Shown: positions 1 to 10,423, counted from the first letter of the stretch. The stretch: DNA of 64,000 nucleotides from Phycisphaeraceae bacterium (GCA_040222855.1 JAVKCD010000003.1:620001-684000); one strand, 5' to 3'. Notes: generated by a model from the letters alone, not told the origin. Numbers and translations are program-made.

Positions 1-905
1 ACCGCCGACTCCGGCCAGATCACCACGACTGGTGACCCCGCCTCGGCCTCGTCAAGCCTCGACTCCAGCGACCGCCGCGTCTCAGCCAGCAACGCATGCC
101 AGTCCGCGATGCGGTCCTCCAGAGAGGGGCTCTGCCGATTATTCTGCGGCTCGTTGGTCTGAATCACGACCACGGTCGTGGAGGAATCCGGGAGCAAACT
201 CGGCATCGGCGGCGTCATGCCGTACCCGACCACCGTGGCCACCACCACACCCACCACCACCACCCGCGCCACAAACCGCTTCCGCAGCGGCTCAAGCGTG
301 ACGCCCTCCTTCGGCGCCGAAAACGACTGCCGCGCGACGTCCGCGAGAAAACCATTCACCAGCGCCACAAACGCCGTCACCGTCAGCTCACCAAACAGGT
401 CGGCGATCTGAATCAGCATCGCCGAGTGCCCCGGTCGCCACGGCCCCTGACTGTGACCGAGCAAGAACCACGCGAACCCTCCGAACGGATACTGGGTTCG
501 CAAAAACTCCACCAGCACCCACGCCACCGGCACCGCCCAGGTCAGCGACAAGCGACCCTGAAGCGTCAGCCGTCGGATCAGCAGCCACCCCAAGGTCGGG
601 AACACACTGAGCACCAGCGCCGCTGCCACCGTCCCGCCCACCGTCACCGGTGACAGCCACCAGAGCATCACACACCACCAGGTCCAGAACACCAGTGTCG
701 ACACCCACACCACCCGCCACATCGACGCCGAACGACTGACCACCAACGCACCCGGCACCAACGCGATGTATGCCAGCCACCACCACCCCAGCACCGGATA
801 GATCACCCCCATCAGCACTGCCGACAACCCCAGCATCACAAAATGACTCACGACCCCGGGCGGGCGATCAGGGTCTACTGGCGCGATAGCAAAGGATTTG
901 GCCAT
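1..905 (-). CDS. lnt: Apolipoprotein N-acyltransferase, 3' part cut by window edge
   Basis: Reading the minus strand from an ATG at 905 gives an uninterrupted frame to the window edge (about 301 residues). The N-terminal two thirds is a row of hydrophobic segments. It carries Lnt family motifs: YPFGGFAWFLLGHSQ, then LIQIADLFGE, and near the edge the nitrilase-domain start VVVIQTNEPQNN followed by VVIWPESAV, whose Glu is the family's catalytic glutamate. The lysine, cysteine and C-terminal membrane segment lie outside the window. Lnt adds the third acyl chain to lipoproteins in the cytoplasmic membrane, which fits the several lipobox proteins encoded nearby. A terminator at 952-983 separates it from the gene upstream, so it should have its own promoter. 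Confidence 0.9.
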   Translation of the reverse strand, partial: MAKSFAIAPVDPDRPPGVVSHFVMLGLSAVLMGVIYPVLGWWWLAYIALVPGALVVSRSASMWRVVWVSTLVFWTWWCVMLWWLSPVTVGGTVAAALVLSVFPTLGWLLIRRLTLQGRLSLTWAVPVAWVLVEFLRTQYPFGGFAWFLLGHSQGPWRPGHSAMLIQIADLFGELTVTAFVALVNGFLADVARQSFSAPKEGVTLEPLRKRFVARVVVVGVVVATVVGYGMTPPMPSLLPDSSTTVVVIQTNEPQNNRQSPSLEDRIADWHALLAETRRSLESRLDEAEAGSPVVVIWPESA

Positions 906-951
906 CGCCCGAGCATACTCGGCCCACCCACAACCGTCTCAGCCCCCAATC

Positions 952-983
952 AAAAAGCCCACGGACCGTCCTGGTCCGTGGGC
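952..983 (-). terminator. Rho-independent terminator after the xerC-type gene
   Basis: A perfect 11-bp inverted repeat (957-967 and 973-983) with a 5-nt loop is followed, in minus-strand reading, by five T residues (952-956). It lies 50 bp past the stop of the recombinase gene and ahead of lnt, so it should end the recombinase transcript. Confidence 0.85.
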
Positions 984-1032
984 CGCGTTCCTTCGGCGTC
1001 CTTGCCGAGAGAGTTCTCTATCCTCACAAGCC

Positions 1033-1992
1033 TCACATCGCCCGCGGGTGAGCTTCCTCATAAGCCGTGCGCAACCGGTTCGCTGTTAGGTGCGTGTAGA
1101 CCTGCGTCGTTGACAACGACTGATGGCCCAGCAACTCCTGCACGCTCCGCAGGTCCGCTCCGTTGTCGAGCAGGTGCGTTGCAAAACTGTGCCGCAGCGT
1201 GTGTGGGCTGATCGAAGGATCGAGACCCACCTCGATCAGATACTTGTCCAGCTTCCGCCGGACCGACCGGCTCGACAGACGCCCGCCATTTTTGTTCACA
1301 AACAAAGCCACCTGGGGATTCACCAGCGACTCCTGACGAACCTTCGTGAACCGGGGGTCCGGCTCCAGCAGCGTCAGGTAGTGCCGGATCGCCGTCATCG
1401 CGTGGGAACCAAGAGGAACGATCCGCTCCTTCTTGCCCTTGCCACGCACCAGCAGCGTCTGATTGTCCGCATCCAGGTCAGCACGGTTCAGATCAACCAG
1501 CTCGGATACACGCACGCCCGTCGAATAGAGCGTTTCCAAGATCGCTCGGTCACGCGCCCCCAGCGTCTCGCGGTTGTCCGGTGCCGAGAGCAGCTTCTCC
1601 ACATGCTCCACCGTGATCGCCCTTGGCAAACGCTTGGTCTGCTTGGGCGTGCGGATCAGCAGCATCGGATTCGACTCCACCAGGTCTGTCTTGAGCATCC
1701 ACTTGTAGAAGCTACGAAGCGTCGCAATCTTCCGCGCCATCGTCGCCGAACTGTATCCAAACGTATCCAGCTTGGCGAGGAAATCGCGGATCAGTACGGG
1801 GTCGGCCGTGCGCAGCTTGCCCTCCAGATAGCCCTCGCTGTTGCCACTCGCCTCGTCGGGAGCCACATCCGTGAGGTGCTCCACAAACTGGCGCAGGTCC
1901 GCGCCGTAGCACCGCGCCGTGTACGGGCTGAAGTGGCGCTCGTGACGCAGGTAGTTCGAGAATCGTTCCAGCAGAGAAAGGGTCAGAGCCAT
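1033..1992 (-). CDS. xerC: Tyrosine recombinase, XerC/XerD family
   Basis: A protein of 319 residues, close to the usual Xer length near 300. The N-terminal SAM-like DNA-binding domain reads FSNYLRHERHFSPYTARCY. The catalytic domain carries the first Arg in STGVRVSELVDL, the lysine hairpin VRGKGKKERIVPLG, the HxxR box in SPHTLRHSFATHLLDNGADL, the LLGHQSLSTTQVYTHL segment, and the Tyr nucleophile within it. The wording around VQELLGH is closer to XerC than to XerD. Xer enzymes resolve chromosome dimers at dif together with FtsK, which is also encoded in this window. An ATG three codons upstream (2001) directly abuts AGAGG, so the ATG at 1992, with 9-nt spacing, is the better start. A single housekeeping-type copy with no neighbouring mobile genes argues against a phage or integron integrase. 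Confidence 0.9.
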   Translation of the reverse strand: MALTLSLLERFSNYLRHERHFSPYTARCYGADLRQFVEHLTDVAPDEASGNSEGYLEGKLRTADPVLIRDFLAKLDTFGYSSATMARKIATLRSFYKWMLKTDLVESNPMLLIRTPKQTKRLPRAITVEHVEKLLSAPDNRETLGARDRAILETLYSTGVRVSELVDLNRADLDADNQTLLVRGKGKKERIVPLGSHAMTAIRHYLTLLEPDPRFTKVRQESLVNPQVALFVNKNGGRLSSRSVRRKLDKYLIEVGLDPSISPHTLRHSFATHLLDNGADLRSVQELLGHQSLSTTQVYTHLTANRLRTAYEEAHPRAM

Positions 1993-2031
1993 CGTTTGCA
2001 TCCTCTATAGAAAAGGGCGTTCCAGCCTCTT

Positions 2032-2304
2032 TTAGGCAGATTTCCGCCGTTGCAGCTTCTTCCGCAGCCTCATCCCCATGTGATGAGACAGCACCGCGGC
2101 ATCAAACCAGTCCAGGTCGTTCCCCGGATCATCAACCATCACCGCCAACTGGTTGAGCAACGCCGCCTCTTGCCCCGGCTCACACCGGAACACGTGACGC
2201 TTGCCCTTTTTCACCAGCACCAACTCGTGGTCATTATCCCATACAGGGCCATCGACCTCGATGGCCTTCAACGTTGCCGCTGGTTGGGATGACGATCCGT
2301 CCAT
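2032..2304 (-). CDS. Small hypothetical protein
   Basis: A 90-residue soluble protein, not recognised. It begins MDGSSSQPAATLKAIEVDG, has a central basic/hydrophobic strand pattern (ELVLVKKGKRHVFRC) and ends in a very basic tail (MRLRKKLQRRKSA). The start at 2304 is chosen because GGAG lies 6 nt upstream. An ATG at 2346 would add 14 residues but has no ribosome binding site. It lies between a lipoprotein gene and the recombinase on the same strand and is probably co-transcribed with the lipoprotein. The pattern VKKGKRHVFRCEPGQEAALLNQLAVM suggests a small alpha/beta fold, but no function can be assigned. Confidence 0.6.
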   Translation of the reverse strand: MDGSSSQPAATLKAIEVDGPVWDNDHELVLVKKGKRHVFRCEPGQEAALLNQLAVMVDDPGNDLDWFDAAVLSHHMGMRLRKKLQRRKSA

Positions 2305-2355
2305 GCTTCGCTCCAAACCCGATCCGCGTCGGGCCGGCGAGGCCATGACGGATCA

Positions 2356-3138
2356 CTAAGGGGCCCGACCGACTCCCGCGAGCCGATCCCGAATCCCACG
2401 CTTCCCGGCGGGAAGCGGCACGCCAAGGCGCTGCGCCTCGGCCAAAAGCAGTCGCCCGGCCAACTCGTGGCAGGCAAACTCGATGTACAGGTTCATGTTC
2501 CGCTGATGATGCACCCACGCGTCCGGAGCTTTCGACGCAGGACCACGATCCACCGCGTACGCCATCAAAGCGTCCCGCGTCCTCGGGTCCGAGGCATCCA
2601 ACACCGCGCTGATCGAAGACGACGCGCCTTCCGGCACGCCCGATTCCGACGACGAAACGCGACCCGCCAGACCGCTGCCTGCACGGGTCATGCCGCGCAG
2701 ATCAACCGCCGTGCTCTGGCGCTCATCGACCTCGTAAACCTCTGCCGCGAGTCCGATCGTCGGCGGGTCATACGGGTCATACGCCGTGATCGTCCCGACC
2801 ACCAGGCAGTCGGCTCCGATCCCACGCATGAGCGCCCGCGCTTCGCCGGGTGAGGTGATCCGCCTCACATCAAGACGCTCCATGCCCGCCAGAACACGAT
2901 TCACCGGCAGGGCAACCAGGCCATCGGCCTGATCAAGCGTTCTGGTCAGGGCGTCCGCCACCACCTGCCCGCTCGCCGCACTCATGCCCGATTCATTCAC
3001 AAAGGGCACGACCGCGACCACCCGGGGTTCCGGGTAAGGCGAGACCAGAGGTGGCGATCTCCGCGGCTCAAATAACGAGCAGCCGCTCAGGAGAAACACC
3101 AGCGACACCAGGGTCAGCTGAACCTGTTGACTTGTCAT
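2356..3138 (-). CDS. Lipoprotein with GNA1162/CsgG-like fold, unknown role
   Basis: A 260-residue protein with a lipoprotein signal peptide ending in the lipobox LLSGC (Cys20). The next residue is Ser, consistent with outer-membrane sorting in Gram-negative bacteria. The mature part reads VVAVVPFVNESG, then VVADALTRTLDQADGLVALP, MERLDVRR, and IGADCLVVGTITAYDPYDPP. This is the layout of the periplasmic NDP-binding-like fold seen in CsgG/GNA1162-type lipoproteins, in which an N-terminal strand and a conserved G-A-D-x-L-V-x-G-x-I segment recur. The start at 3138 places the signal peptide correctly; an upstream in-frame ATG at 3186 would bury it. It follows the TolB-like gene by 66 bp on the same strand, suggesting a shared envelope role. 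The exact function is unknown. Confidence 0.7.
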   Translation of the reverse strand: MTSQQVQLTLVSLVFLLSGCSLFEPRRSPPLVSPYPEPRVVAVVPFVNESGMSAASGQVVADALTRTLDQADGLVALPVNRVLAGMERLDVRRITSPGEARALMRGIGADCLVVGTITAYDPYDPPTIGLAAEVYEVDERQSTAVDLRGMTRAGSGLAGRVSSSESGVPEGASSSISAVLDASDPRTRDALMAYAVDRGPASKAPDAWVHHQRNMNLYIEFACHELAGRLLLAEAQRLGVPLPAGKRGIRDRLAGVGRAP

Positions 3139-3204
3139 GGCATCCTGCCCACTCAGCAGGCGTTTCCAACGCCCGCAAGCCTTCAAACCTTTAGCACACC
3201 GTTC

Positions 3205-4551
3205 TTACTGCGTGCCGGGAAGCGGAACACCAAGCCCCGCTTCCCCCAAACGAGCTTCCTGTGCCGGAGCCAGGCGAAGTGCCTGATCCGGACGGGCCGC
3301 CCAGATGTTCTGAGTCCCGAGTCCCGCTCGATCCGAAACGAAATACACATATCCGTCGCTGCCCCATGTCGGGAGCAGATTCTCGTAACGACCGCCGGTC
3401 AGCCGCGAGCGGCCGCCGCCGTCCGAAAGCATCACCCAGATATCCTTCGGACCGGCCTCATCCATCTCTGCAGTACCGGGCTCCACCACCGTGCAGAACA
3501 CGATGTAGTTGCCGTCCGGGCTCCAGTCAGGTGTGATCGCCGCCGCATTCGTGCTCGCCGCCAGCTCTGTCGGCAACGTCGCCTGGCCATTGACATATGT
3601 CAGCACCCAAACTCCAAACCGACGATCCCCACGCTCGCGCTCCCGCTGATAAACGATCCGGTTGTCCACAGGTGACCAGCTCGGAAACAACCCGGGCCCC
3701 AGAAACGTCTTGGTCCCGGGACTGTCCACGTTCACTACCACGAGCTGCCACTCCTGAGCCTGCTCGTTGAAGCTGCAAAACACCACACTCCGGCCATCCG
3801 GCGAAAAACTCGGATGCATATCGATCGCGTCATCATCCGTCAGACGAACCGCCGTCCGACCCCCCACTTCCATCATGTAGATGTCCCAGGACCCCGAACG
3901 ATCCGACGTGTACACCACGAACTCACCGTCAGGCGACACATCCGGCATCTCATCACTCGACGGGTCATCCGTCAGACGAGTCACCGAGTTGGCCCCGAAC
4001 TTCGTGTAATAGAGATCTGGCCGCTCGCTGTGCCGGGTCGAAGCGAACACCAGAAACTCGCCCGCCGCATCGATCGACGGATCGAAATCCCCGCCCTCCT
4101 CGGTGAAGGTCACCCGCACCAGGTTGTCGAGACCCGATCCGCTTGACGCGAACCCCGCACCCCCGCGAGAACCAATCTCCCCAAACAGACGCGAAGACCC
4201 GACCGCTCGCGCAGCCGGCTCCGCCCGATCACTGATCAACTGATAGTTGGCATCCTGAATACCCGCCACAGGACTCGCTGCGGGAACCGCCACAGGCCGA
4301 GACACCGGACGATCAGGCGTCTGACGACGCCGGGGGTCCGTCTCGAACCGGGCCATCGTGTCACCACGACGGCCCGAAGCCGACTCCCTCTGCAGCTGCG
4401 TGCGATACGCCTGCTGAAACTCCTCGTAGTTCCCCTCGCCTCCCTTGGGTGCCCCAAACGTCAAAGCGCCGTTGTAGTGCTGCGTGCAACCAGCGGTGCC
4501 AAGCACCAGCGTTGTCGCAGTCAAAAGGGCCCAGCTCTTCAGGAGATTCAT
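3205..4551 (-). CDS. TolB-like beta-propeller lipoprotein
   Basis: A 448-residue protein with a lipoprotein signal peptide (lipobox GTAGC, Cys22) and then a low-complexity stretch of about 110 residues. Repeated PD40/WD40-like TolB blades follow: FDPSIDAAGEFLVFASTRHS, DEMPDVSPDGEFVVYTSDRS, MHPSFSPDGRSVVFCSF, ITPDWSPDGNYIVFCT and LLPTWGSDGYVYFVSDRAG. TolB proper is a soluble periplasmic protein of the Tol-Pal envelope system. A lipid-anchored form without tolA/Q/R or pal beside it is better described as TolB-like, either a substrate-binding propeller or a planctomycete variant. The upstream 252 bp (4552-4803) are shared with the divergent glycosyltransferase and probably hold both promoters, although no clear box is visible. 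Confidence 0.8.
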   Translation of the reverse strand: MNLLKSWALLTATTLVLGTAGCTQHYNGALTFGAPKGGEGNYEEFQQAYRTQLQRESASGRRGDTMARFETDPRRRQTPDRPVSRPVAVPAASPVAGIQDANYQLISDRAEPAARAVGSSRLFGEIGSRGGAGFASSGSGLDNLVRVTFTEEGGDFDPSIDAAGEFLVFASTRHSERPDLYYTKFGANSVTRLTDDPSSDEMPDVSPDGEFVVYTSDRSGSWDIYMMEVGGRTAVRLTDDDAIDMHPSFSPDGRSVVFCSFNEQAQEWQLVVVNVDSPGTKTFLGPGLFPSWSPVDNRIVYQRERERGDRRFGVWVLTYVNGQATLPTELAASTNAAAITPDWSPDGNYIVFCTVVEPGTAEMDEAGPKDIWVMLSDGGGRSRLTGGRYENLLPTWGSDGYVYFVSDRAGLGTQNIWAARPDQALRLAPAQEARLGEAGLGVPLPGTQ

Positions 4552-4803
4552 GATGGTGCAACCTCGTTCTACGGCGTCCAGTCCCGGCCAAGTGGCCCTG
4601 CCGCTGCACCGTTATCGGGAGGCCGCCGGTCCGACACTCGAATCCGACGACACCCTGCCTTATCGGACGACTCCCCCGAACCCCTCCACACACCAACGAC
4701 CCCCAGGGAACAACAACCCGCTCCCGCAAGTTCCATCCTCATACCCTAGAATCCGGTTCATCCCCGGCTAACAGTTCCCGCAACCCTCCCCCACGGACGC
4801 CCC

Positions 4804-6405
<1,602 letters not shown>

Positions 6406-6895
6406 GCACCCGCTGCGCGATCGTGCAGCTGCCGACCACCTGCTGGAGCTTGCTGACCACTGAGACCATCTCCTCGGCACTGGGCGGAACCGCATCCGCC
6501 GTGCTCAGCCGCGCCAGTGAATCCGCCGCATCGCGCACCGCCGCGATCGCAGCGTCTACCGCGTCCTTGAGGTCCACCCGGCCATCTCGGTTGTAATCCA
6601 GGTCCATTTCCACCCGCACGAACTGCCACTGTGTCCCGCCGGCAAACACCGCCAGCAGAGCCTCCTGAGCCTCCTTGCTCGGCAGATGCCGCAGCAGCAA
6701 CCGGATCGAATCAAAGTCCGGCCGGCTCTGACCACTCAGCCAGCGATAAACCGTCGATGTTGAGACCCCGGCCAACTCACTGACCTCCGTCACCGATGTC
6801 CGCTGGCGGTCTATCAGGCTCTGCAAGGTCTGAGCTAACACCGACATCCAATAACTCCTGTGAGCCGAGCCGTGTCGGCCCGGTCTGGTCGCCAA

Positions 6896-7681
6896 TCAAT
6901 CGCCCTCAATCGGCACCACATGAAACCGCGGCACCAACTCCACCACAAGATCGTAGCGTGTCTCCAGCCCCCGACGCCGCAACGCCCGCCGCACCGCCGT
7001 CGCCGAGCCCTCGATCTGCCCGAGCCGCGAGGCCCGCGAAATACTCTGCTGATGCACCCGGTACGCATAGAGCACCTCACGCAGGTGCTCTACCTCCGTC
7101 ACCTCCGACACCCGGAGGCATAGATCGTAATCCTGCGCGTAACCAAAACGCACATCAATCCCGCCCACGGCATCAAACACCTCCCGCCGCATCAGCCGGA
7201 AGTGAAACGCCATGAAGTCGCGCAGCAAGCGATTCTTCGAATAAGGAATCGCGCACCGCGCACCGACCCGCAGCTCCCGCCCTGTCTCATCCATCTCCAC
7301 ATGATCCGTATAGACCATCCCCACCTCGGATCGAGTCTCCAGCACTCCAACGCACTGCTCCAGCGCCCCCGCCATCAACCGATCATCCGAATCCACCCAC
7401 CCCAGATACCCACCAGCGGTCAAAGCCAACCCGTCATGCAAGGCGAAATACATCCCCCGATTCCGCTCATCACGGACATACCGGACCCGCTCATCCCGCT
7501 TCGCATAACCCCGCGCGATCTCACTCGAACCATCCGTCGAACCATCATCCCACACCACCAGCTCCCAGTCCTCGAACGTCTGGGCCAGAACCGACTCGAT
7601 CGCCTCTGCGACGTATTTCGCCCGATTGTAAAGCGTCATCACCAGCGACACCCGCGGACCCGTCCTCGCCTGATCGTCCAT
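6896..7681 (-). CDS. Glycosyltransferase family 2 (GT-A)
   Basis: A 261-residue soluble protein. It opens with the GT2 nucleotide-binding strand (VSLVMTLYNRAKYVAEAIES), then ELVVWDDGSTDGS, RNRGMYFALHDGLALT and the DxD equivalent WVDSDDRLM, which coordinates the metal and sugar nucleotide. No membrane segment is visible, so it should act in the cytoplasm or at the inner face of the membrane. Substrate and product cannot be told from sequence. The HTH gene follows at 48 bp on the same strand and may be co-transcribed. The closest named relatives by motif are SpsA/rhamnosyltransferase-type enzymes of surface polysaccharide synthesis. Confidence 0.85.
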   Translation of the reverse strand: MDDQARTGPRVSLVMTLYNRAKYVAEAIESVLAQTFEDWELVVWDDGSTDGSSEIARGYAKRDERVRYVRDERNRGMYFALHDGLALTAGGYLGWVDSDDRLMAGALEQCVGVLETRSEVGMVYTDHVEMDETGRELRVGARCAIPYSKNRLLRDFMAFHFRLMRREVFDAVGGIDVRFGYAQDYDLCLRVSEVTEVEHLREVLYAYRVHQQSISRASRLGQIEGSATAVRRALRRRGLETRYDLVVELVPRFHVVPIEGD

Positions 7682-7735
7682 GACGACCAGTGTACGATCT
7701 CCCTCTCAACAACGACCCAACCCAGGAGCCTCCCC

Positions 7736-8167
7736 GTGCCCCACACCAACACCACCATCAAAAACTGCGGCTTCCACCACGTCGCCGTCGTCGTCTCCGA
7801 CTTCGACAAGTCCCTCGATTTCTACACCAACCTCCTCGGGATGAAAGAAGCCGCTCAGTGGCAGGCCCCACCCAAACGCGCCATCATGCTCGATACAGGC
7901 GACGGCAACTACATCGAGATGTTCGAGAACAAAGACCGCCCCCAACACGCCGACGCCGGCAACGAACCCTGGTTCCATATCGCCCTGCGAACCACCAACC
8001 TCGATGAGGTCATCGCCCGCGTCCGCGAAGCCGGGTACCCCGTCACCATGGAACCCACCCACATCGACATCAAGACCACCGACGACCGAACCATCCCCGT
8101 CTACATCTGCTTCTTCAAAGGTCCTGATGGCGAATCCATCGAACTCTTCCAGAACGACATCCTCTAA
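7736..8167 (+). CDS. VOC (glyoxalase/dioxygenase) family protein
   Basis: A 143-residue protein with the two-module vicinal-oxygen-chelate fold. The first module opens GFHHVAVVVSDFDKSLDFYTN and closes GNYIEMFEN. The second opens PWFHIALRTTNLDEVIARV and closes DGESIELFQND. His14 or His15 and the Glu residues of the IEMF and IELF strands are the expected metal ligands. The family includes glyoxalase I, methylmalonyl-CoA epimerase, dioxygenases and resistance proteins, and the substrate is not predictable here. The start is a GTG at 7736, preceded by GGAG. The long in-frame upstream extension overlaps the divergent GT2 gene and is not protein-like. pdxJ follows 12 bp downstream, so the two probably form an operon. 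Confidence 0.85.
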   Translation: MPHTNTTIKNCGFHHVAVVVSDFDKSLDFYTNLLGMKEAAQWQAPPKRAIMLDTGDGNYIEMFENKDRPQHADAGNEPWFHIALRTTNLDEVIARVREAGYPVTMEPTHIDIKTTDDRTIPVYICFFKGPDGESIELFQNDIL

Positions 8168-8179
8168 TAGCACACGACC

Positions 8180-8929
8180 ATGACAACAGCCCTCTCCGTC
8201 AACCTCAACCGCGTCGCTCTGCTGCGCAACCAGCGTGACAGCAACACCCCCAACCTCGCCGACTTCGCCCGTCTCGCCCTCGACGCTGGAGCCGATGGCG
8301 TCACCGTCCACCCACGACCCGACCAGCGTCACACCCGGCCCGCAGACGTCCATCTCCTCAAAGCCGTGGTCTCCGAAGACTCTTACAAAGACAAAGAACT
8401 CAATGTCGAAGGCAATCCCTTCGAAGGCGACTTCATGACCCTGCTCCTGCAGGTCCGACCGCACCAGGCCACCCTGGTCCCCGACCAACCTGGACAGAAA
8501 ACCTCCGACCACGGCTGGGACCTCCGCCGCGACGCCGAGCAACTCGCCCCCGTCATCCGCGAACTCCAGGACGAAGACATCCGCGTCTCCCTCTTCCTCG
8601 ACCCCGTCGCCGCGCAGATCGAGGCCGCCGCCGCCCTCGGCACCGACCGCATCGAGTTGTATACCGAGCCGTACGCCGCCGGCTTTGCGCGAGGCGGGTC
8701 CGAGCGCGAACGCCTGCTCGCCAGCTACGCCGCCGCCGCCCACATCGCCCAGGCCCTCCGGCTCGAAGTCAACGCCGGCCACGACCTCGACCTCAACAAC
8801 CTCCCCGACCTCGCCAAACACGTCCAACCCCTCCACGAAGTCTCCATCGGACACGCCCTCACCGCCGACGCCCTCCGCCTCGGCATGACCGAAACCATCA
8901 AGGCCTACCTCAAAGCCTTGGGCAGGTAG
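8180..8929 (+). CDS. pdxJ: Pyridoxine 5'-phosphate synthase
   Basis: A 249-residue TIM-barrel protein, the usual PdxJ length. It has the family opening LSVNLNRVALLRNQRDS, the phosphate/active-site strand GADGVTVHPRPDQRHT, NVEGNPF, VTLVPDQPGQ, RVSLFLDP and the C-terminal LEVNAGHDLDLNNLPDLA with EVSIGHALTADAL. PdxJ condenses 1-deoxy-xylulose 5-phosphate with 3-amino-1-hydroxyacetone phosphate to make pyridoxine 5'-phosphate in the DXP-dependent vitamin B6 route. PdxA and the other pathway genes are not in the window. It sits 12 bp after the VOC gene on the same strand. Confidence 0.95.
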   Translation: MTTALSVNLNRVALLRNQRDSNTPNLADFARLALDAGADGVTVHPRPDQRHTRPADVHLLKAVVSEDSYKDKELNVEGNPFEGDFMTLLLQVRPHQATLVPDQPGQKTSDHGWDLRRDAEQLAPVIRELQDEDIRVSLFLDPVAAQIEAAAALGTDRIELYTEPYAAGFARGGSERERLLASYAAAAHIAQALRLEVNAGHDLDLNNLPDLAKHVQPLHEVSIGHALTADALRLGMTETIKAYLKALGR

Positions 8930-8937
8930 TACCGGGT

Positions 8938-8976
8938 GCCACACTTCGTCGCCGCGTAGCGCAGACAAAGTGTGGC
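8938..8976. repeat. REP-like palindromic element
   Basis: A near-perfect 13-bp inverted repeat (8938-8950 and 8964-8976, one mismatch) with a GC-rich 13-nt loop lies 9 bp after pdxJ. The downstream side carries a run of A, not T, so it does not read as an intrinsic terminator for the + strand. The form suggests an intergenic palindromic repeat that may also occur elsewhere in the genome. It could still act as an mRNA 3'-end stabiliser. Confidence 0.5.
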
Positions 8977-9083
8977 CGTAACAAAAAACACGCCTCACCC
9001 TCCGCAGCGCCCCCTCCGGTCACATCCCCGCCAGCATCGCCCGATACCGCTAGCCTCATCCATCACCCCGCTACCATCCAGAC

Positions 9084-9866
9084 ATGCACCTCGCTCGCAC
9101 TCTCCTGCTCCTGATGATCCTGCTCTGCACCACCTCAGCCCGCGCCGACTTCACGCCCCTCACCGACCACATCCGCATCGACCGCGACACTCGCACCATC
9201 GAGATCGATGCCACCGTCGTCTACGAACGCCGCGAGGTCCGCTCCGAAGAGACAGGCGAACTCCTCTACACCTTCGGCGACTGGCTCGAACTCCTGCTCT
9301 GCACCACCAATACCCGCGAGCACGAGTCCCTGCTCGCCACCGACGCCAAACCTTCCGACCTCCACGCGGCCCTTCTGCTGCTCGGGCTCCAACCCGGCCG
9401 GCCCGCCACACCCATCCAATCCCCCGATGGCGACTGGACCACCGCGCCCCCCACCGGCCCGGAACTGCTGATCACCCTGAGCCTTGCCAACGACCCCGAC
9501 GCCTCTGGCATCCCCGCTGGCGGCTGGATCACCCACCAGCCCACCAGAACGACGCTCGAACACACCCCGTGGCTCTTCACCGGCTCCCGAACCATCACCC
9601 ACGAAGGCAGCGATATCTATCTCGCCGACCTCTCCGGCAGCGTCATCTCCCTCGTCGCCTTCCGCGATGACCTCATCACCCACCCGACCACCACCTCACC
9701 TGCCGACGACGATCAGGCCTTCCAGGCCACCCCAGACCTTATCCCACCCCCCCAAACCCCCATCCTCCTCAGAATCCGCCCGGCTGATCCCCCCGAGACC
9801 GGCGATGCCGACCCGGACGCCACCCCCGAAACCCCCGAGGTGACACAACCCCCTGCCTCCCGTTAA
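9084..9866 (+). CDS. Exported YdjY-domain protein
   Basis: A 260-residue protein with an N-terminal signal peptide (LLLLMILLCTTSARA, likely cleaved after ARA). The mature part matches the YdjY domain found mainly in planctomycetes: HIRIDRDTRTIEIDATVVY, a lone-Cys segment LLCTTNTREHESLL, TDAKPSDLHAALLLLGLQPG and GGWITHQPTRT. The C-terminal 40 residues are Pro/Asp/Glu-rich and probably disordered. The domain's role is not established; the HES-LL...DAKPSDLHAALLLLGL core is the conserved part. It should lie in the periplasm. A promoter is not obvious in the upstream 100 bp, which are separated from pdxJ by the palindromic element. Confidence 0.8.
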   Translation: MHLARTLLLLMILLCTTSARADFTPLTDHIRIDRDTRTIEIDATVVYERREVRSEETGELLYTFGDWLELLLCTTNTREHESLLATDAKPSDLHAALLLLGLQPGRPATPIQSPDGDWTTAPPTGPELLITLSLANDPDASGIPAGGWITHQPTRTTLEHTPWLFTGSRTITHEGSDIYLADLSGSVISLVAFRDDLITHPTTTSPADDDQAFQATPDLIPPPQTPILLRIRPADPPETGDADPDATPETPEVTQPPASR

Positions 9867-9906
9867 ACTCTGACCGTACAGTCACCCGCAGTAACGAGGA
9901 TTGATC

Positions 9907-10176
9907 ATGCGCGGAACTTTCCTGGCCCTCTCACTCGTCGCCTCCCTGGCCCTCACCGGCTGTGGTGGGCCCGAAGAACTCCAGAGCCCCGTCACCTCTT
10001 CCCAAATCCGCGGGAACATCTCGCCCACCCTCGACTCCACCGCCACCACCGATGAGCAGGATGTCAACACCATCGCTCGCTCCATCGACATGGACATCCG
10101 CATGTTCCGCGACGACTTTATGCGCTTCTTCATGCTCGACCGAACCTCGCGTCTCCACGGGACCCCCGTCTACTAA
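9907..10176 (+). CDS. Small hypothetical lipoprotein
   Basis: An 89-residue protein with a clear lipoprotein signal peptide ending LALTGC (Cys19). The mature part is about 70 residues, polar, with a predicted amphipathic helix (NTIARSIDMDIRMFRDDFMRFFML) and no known domain. The ATG at 9907 has GAGG 7 nt upstream. A TTG two codons earlier is in frame but poorly spaced. It may be co-transcribed with the YdjY gene 40 bp upstream. Membrane anchoring is supported by the lipobox; the function is unknown. Confidence 0.75.
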   Translation: MRGTFLALSLVASLALTGCGGPEELQSPVTSSQIRGNISPTLDSTATTDEQDVNTIARSIDMDIRMFRDDFMRFFMLDRTSRLHGTPVY

Positions 10177-10242
10177 GTCAATCACGTCCCATCAGGCTAG
10201 CTACTGCACCGCAGGCTCGGGTCCTATATTAAGGTCGGTGGG

Positions 10243-10263
10243 CTGCATAATGGCATTATGCAG
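10243..10263. promoter_or_regulatory. Perfect 21-bp palindrome, candidate operator
   Basis: Two perfect 10-bp arms (10243-10252 and 10254-10263) flank a single central G in the 247-bp gap between the small lipoprotein gene and the PilZ gene. The arms are AT-rich at the centre (CATAATGGCATTATG), unlike the GC-rich surroundings. A TATATT stretch lies just upstream at 10225-10230 and may be a -10 box. The compact symmetry suggests a dimeric repressor site and not a terminator, since no T run follows. Confidence 0.55.
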
Positions 10264-10423
10264 AGGTTAGATGCTTCCCTGAAACCGCATAAACCGCAAA
10301 CACCTGTAATGCTTTCAGACCGCACCATCCCTGCGTCATGAAGTTCTCTCGAACGCATGTCGATAGATCTCTTTAGGACCATTGACCGAAAAAGGTCCAA
10401 CTCAGTCCAGAGAGAGGTCTCCC

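Noticed and set aside
8938-8976. Intrinsic terminator of pdxJ
   Set aside because: The hairpin is strong, but it is followed by A residues on the + strand and not by T residues.
10243-10263. dif site for XerC/XerD
   Set aside because: The centre is 5 bp instead of 6 and the outer flanks do not match the consensus. It is more symmetric than a dif site.
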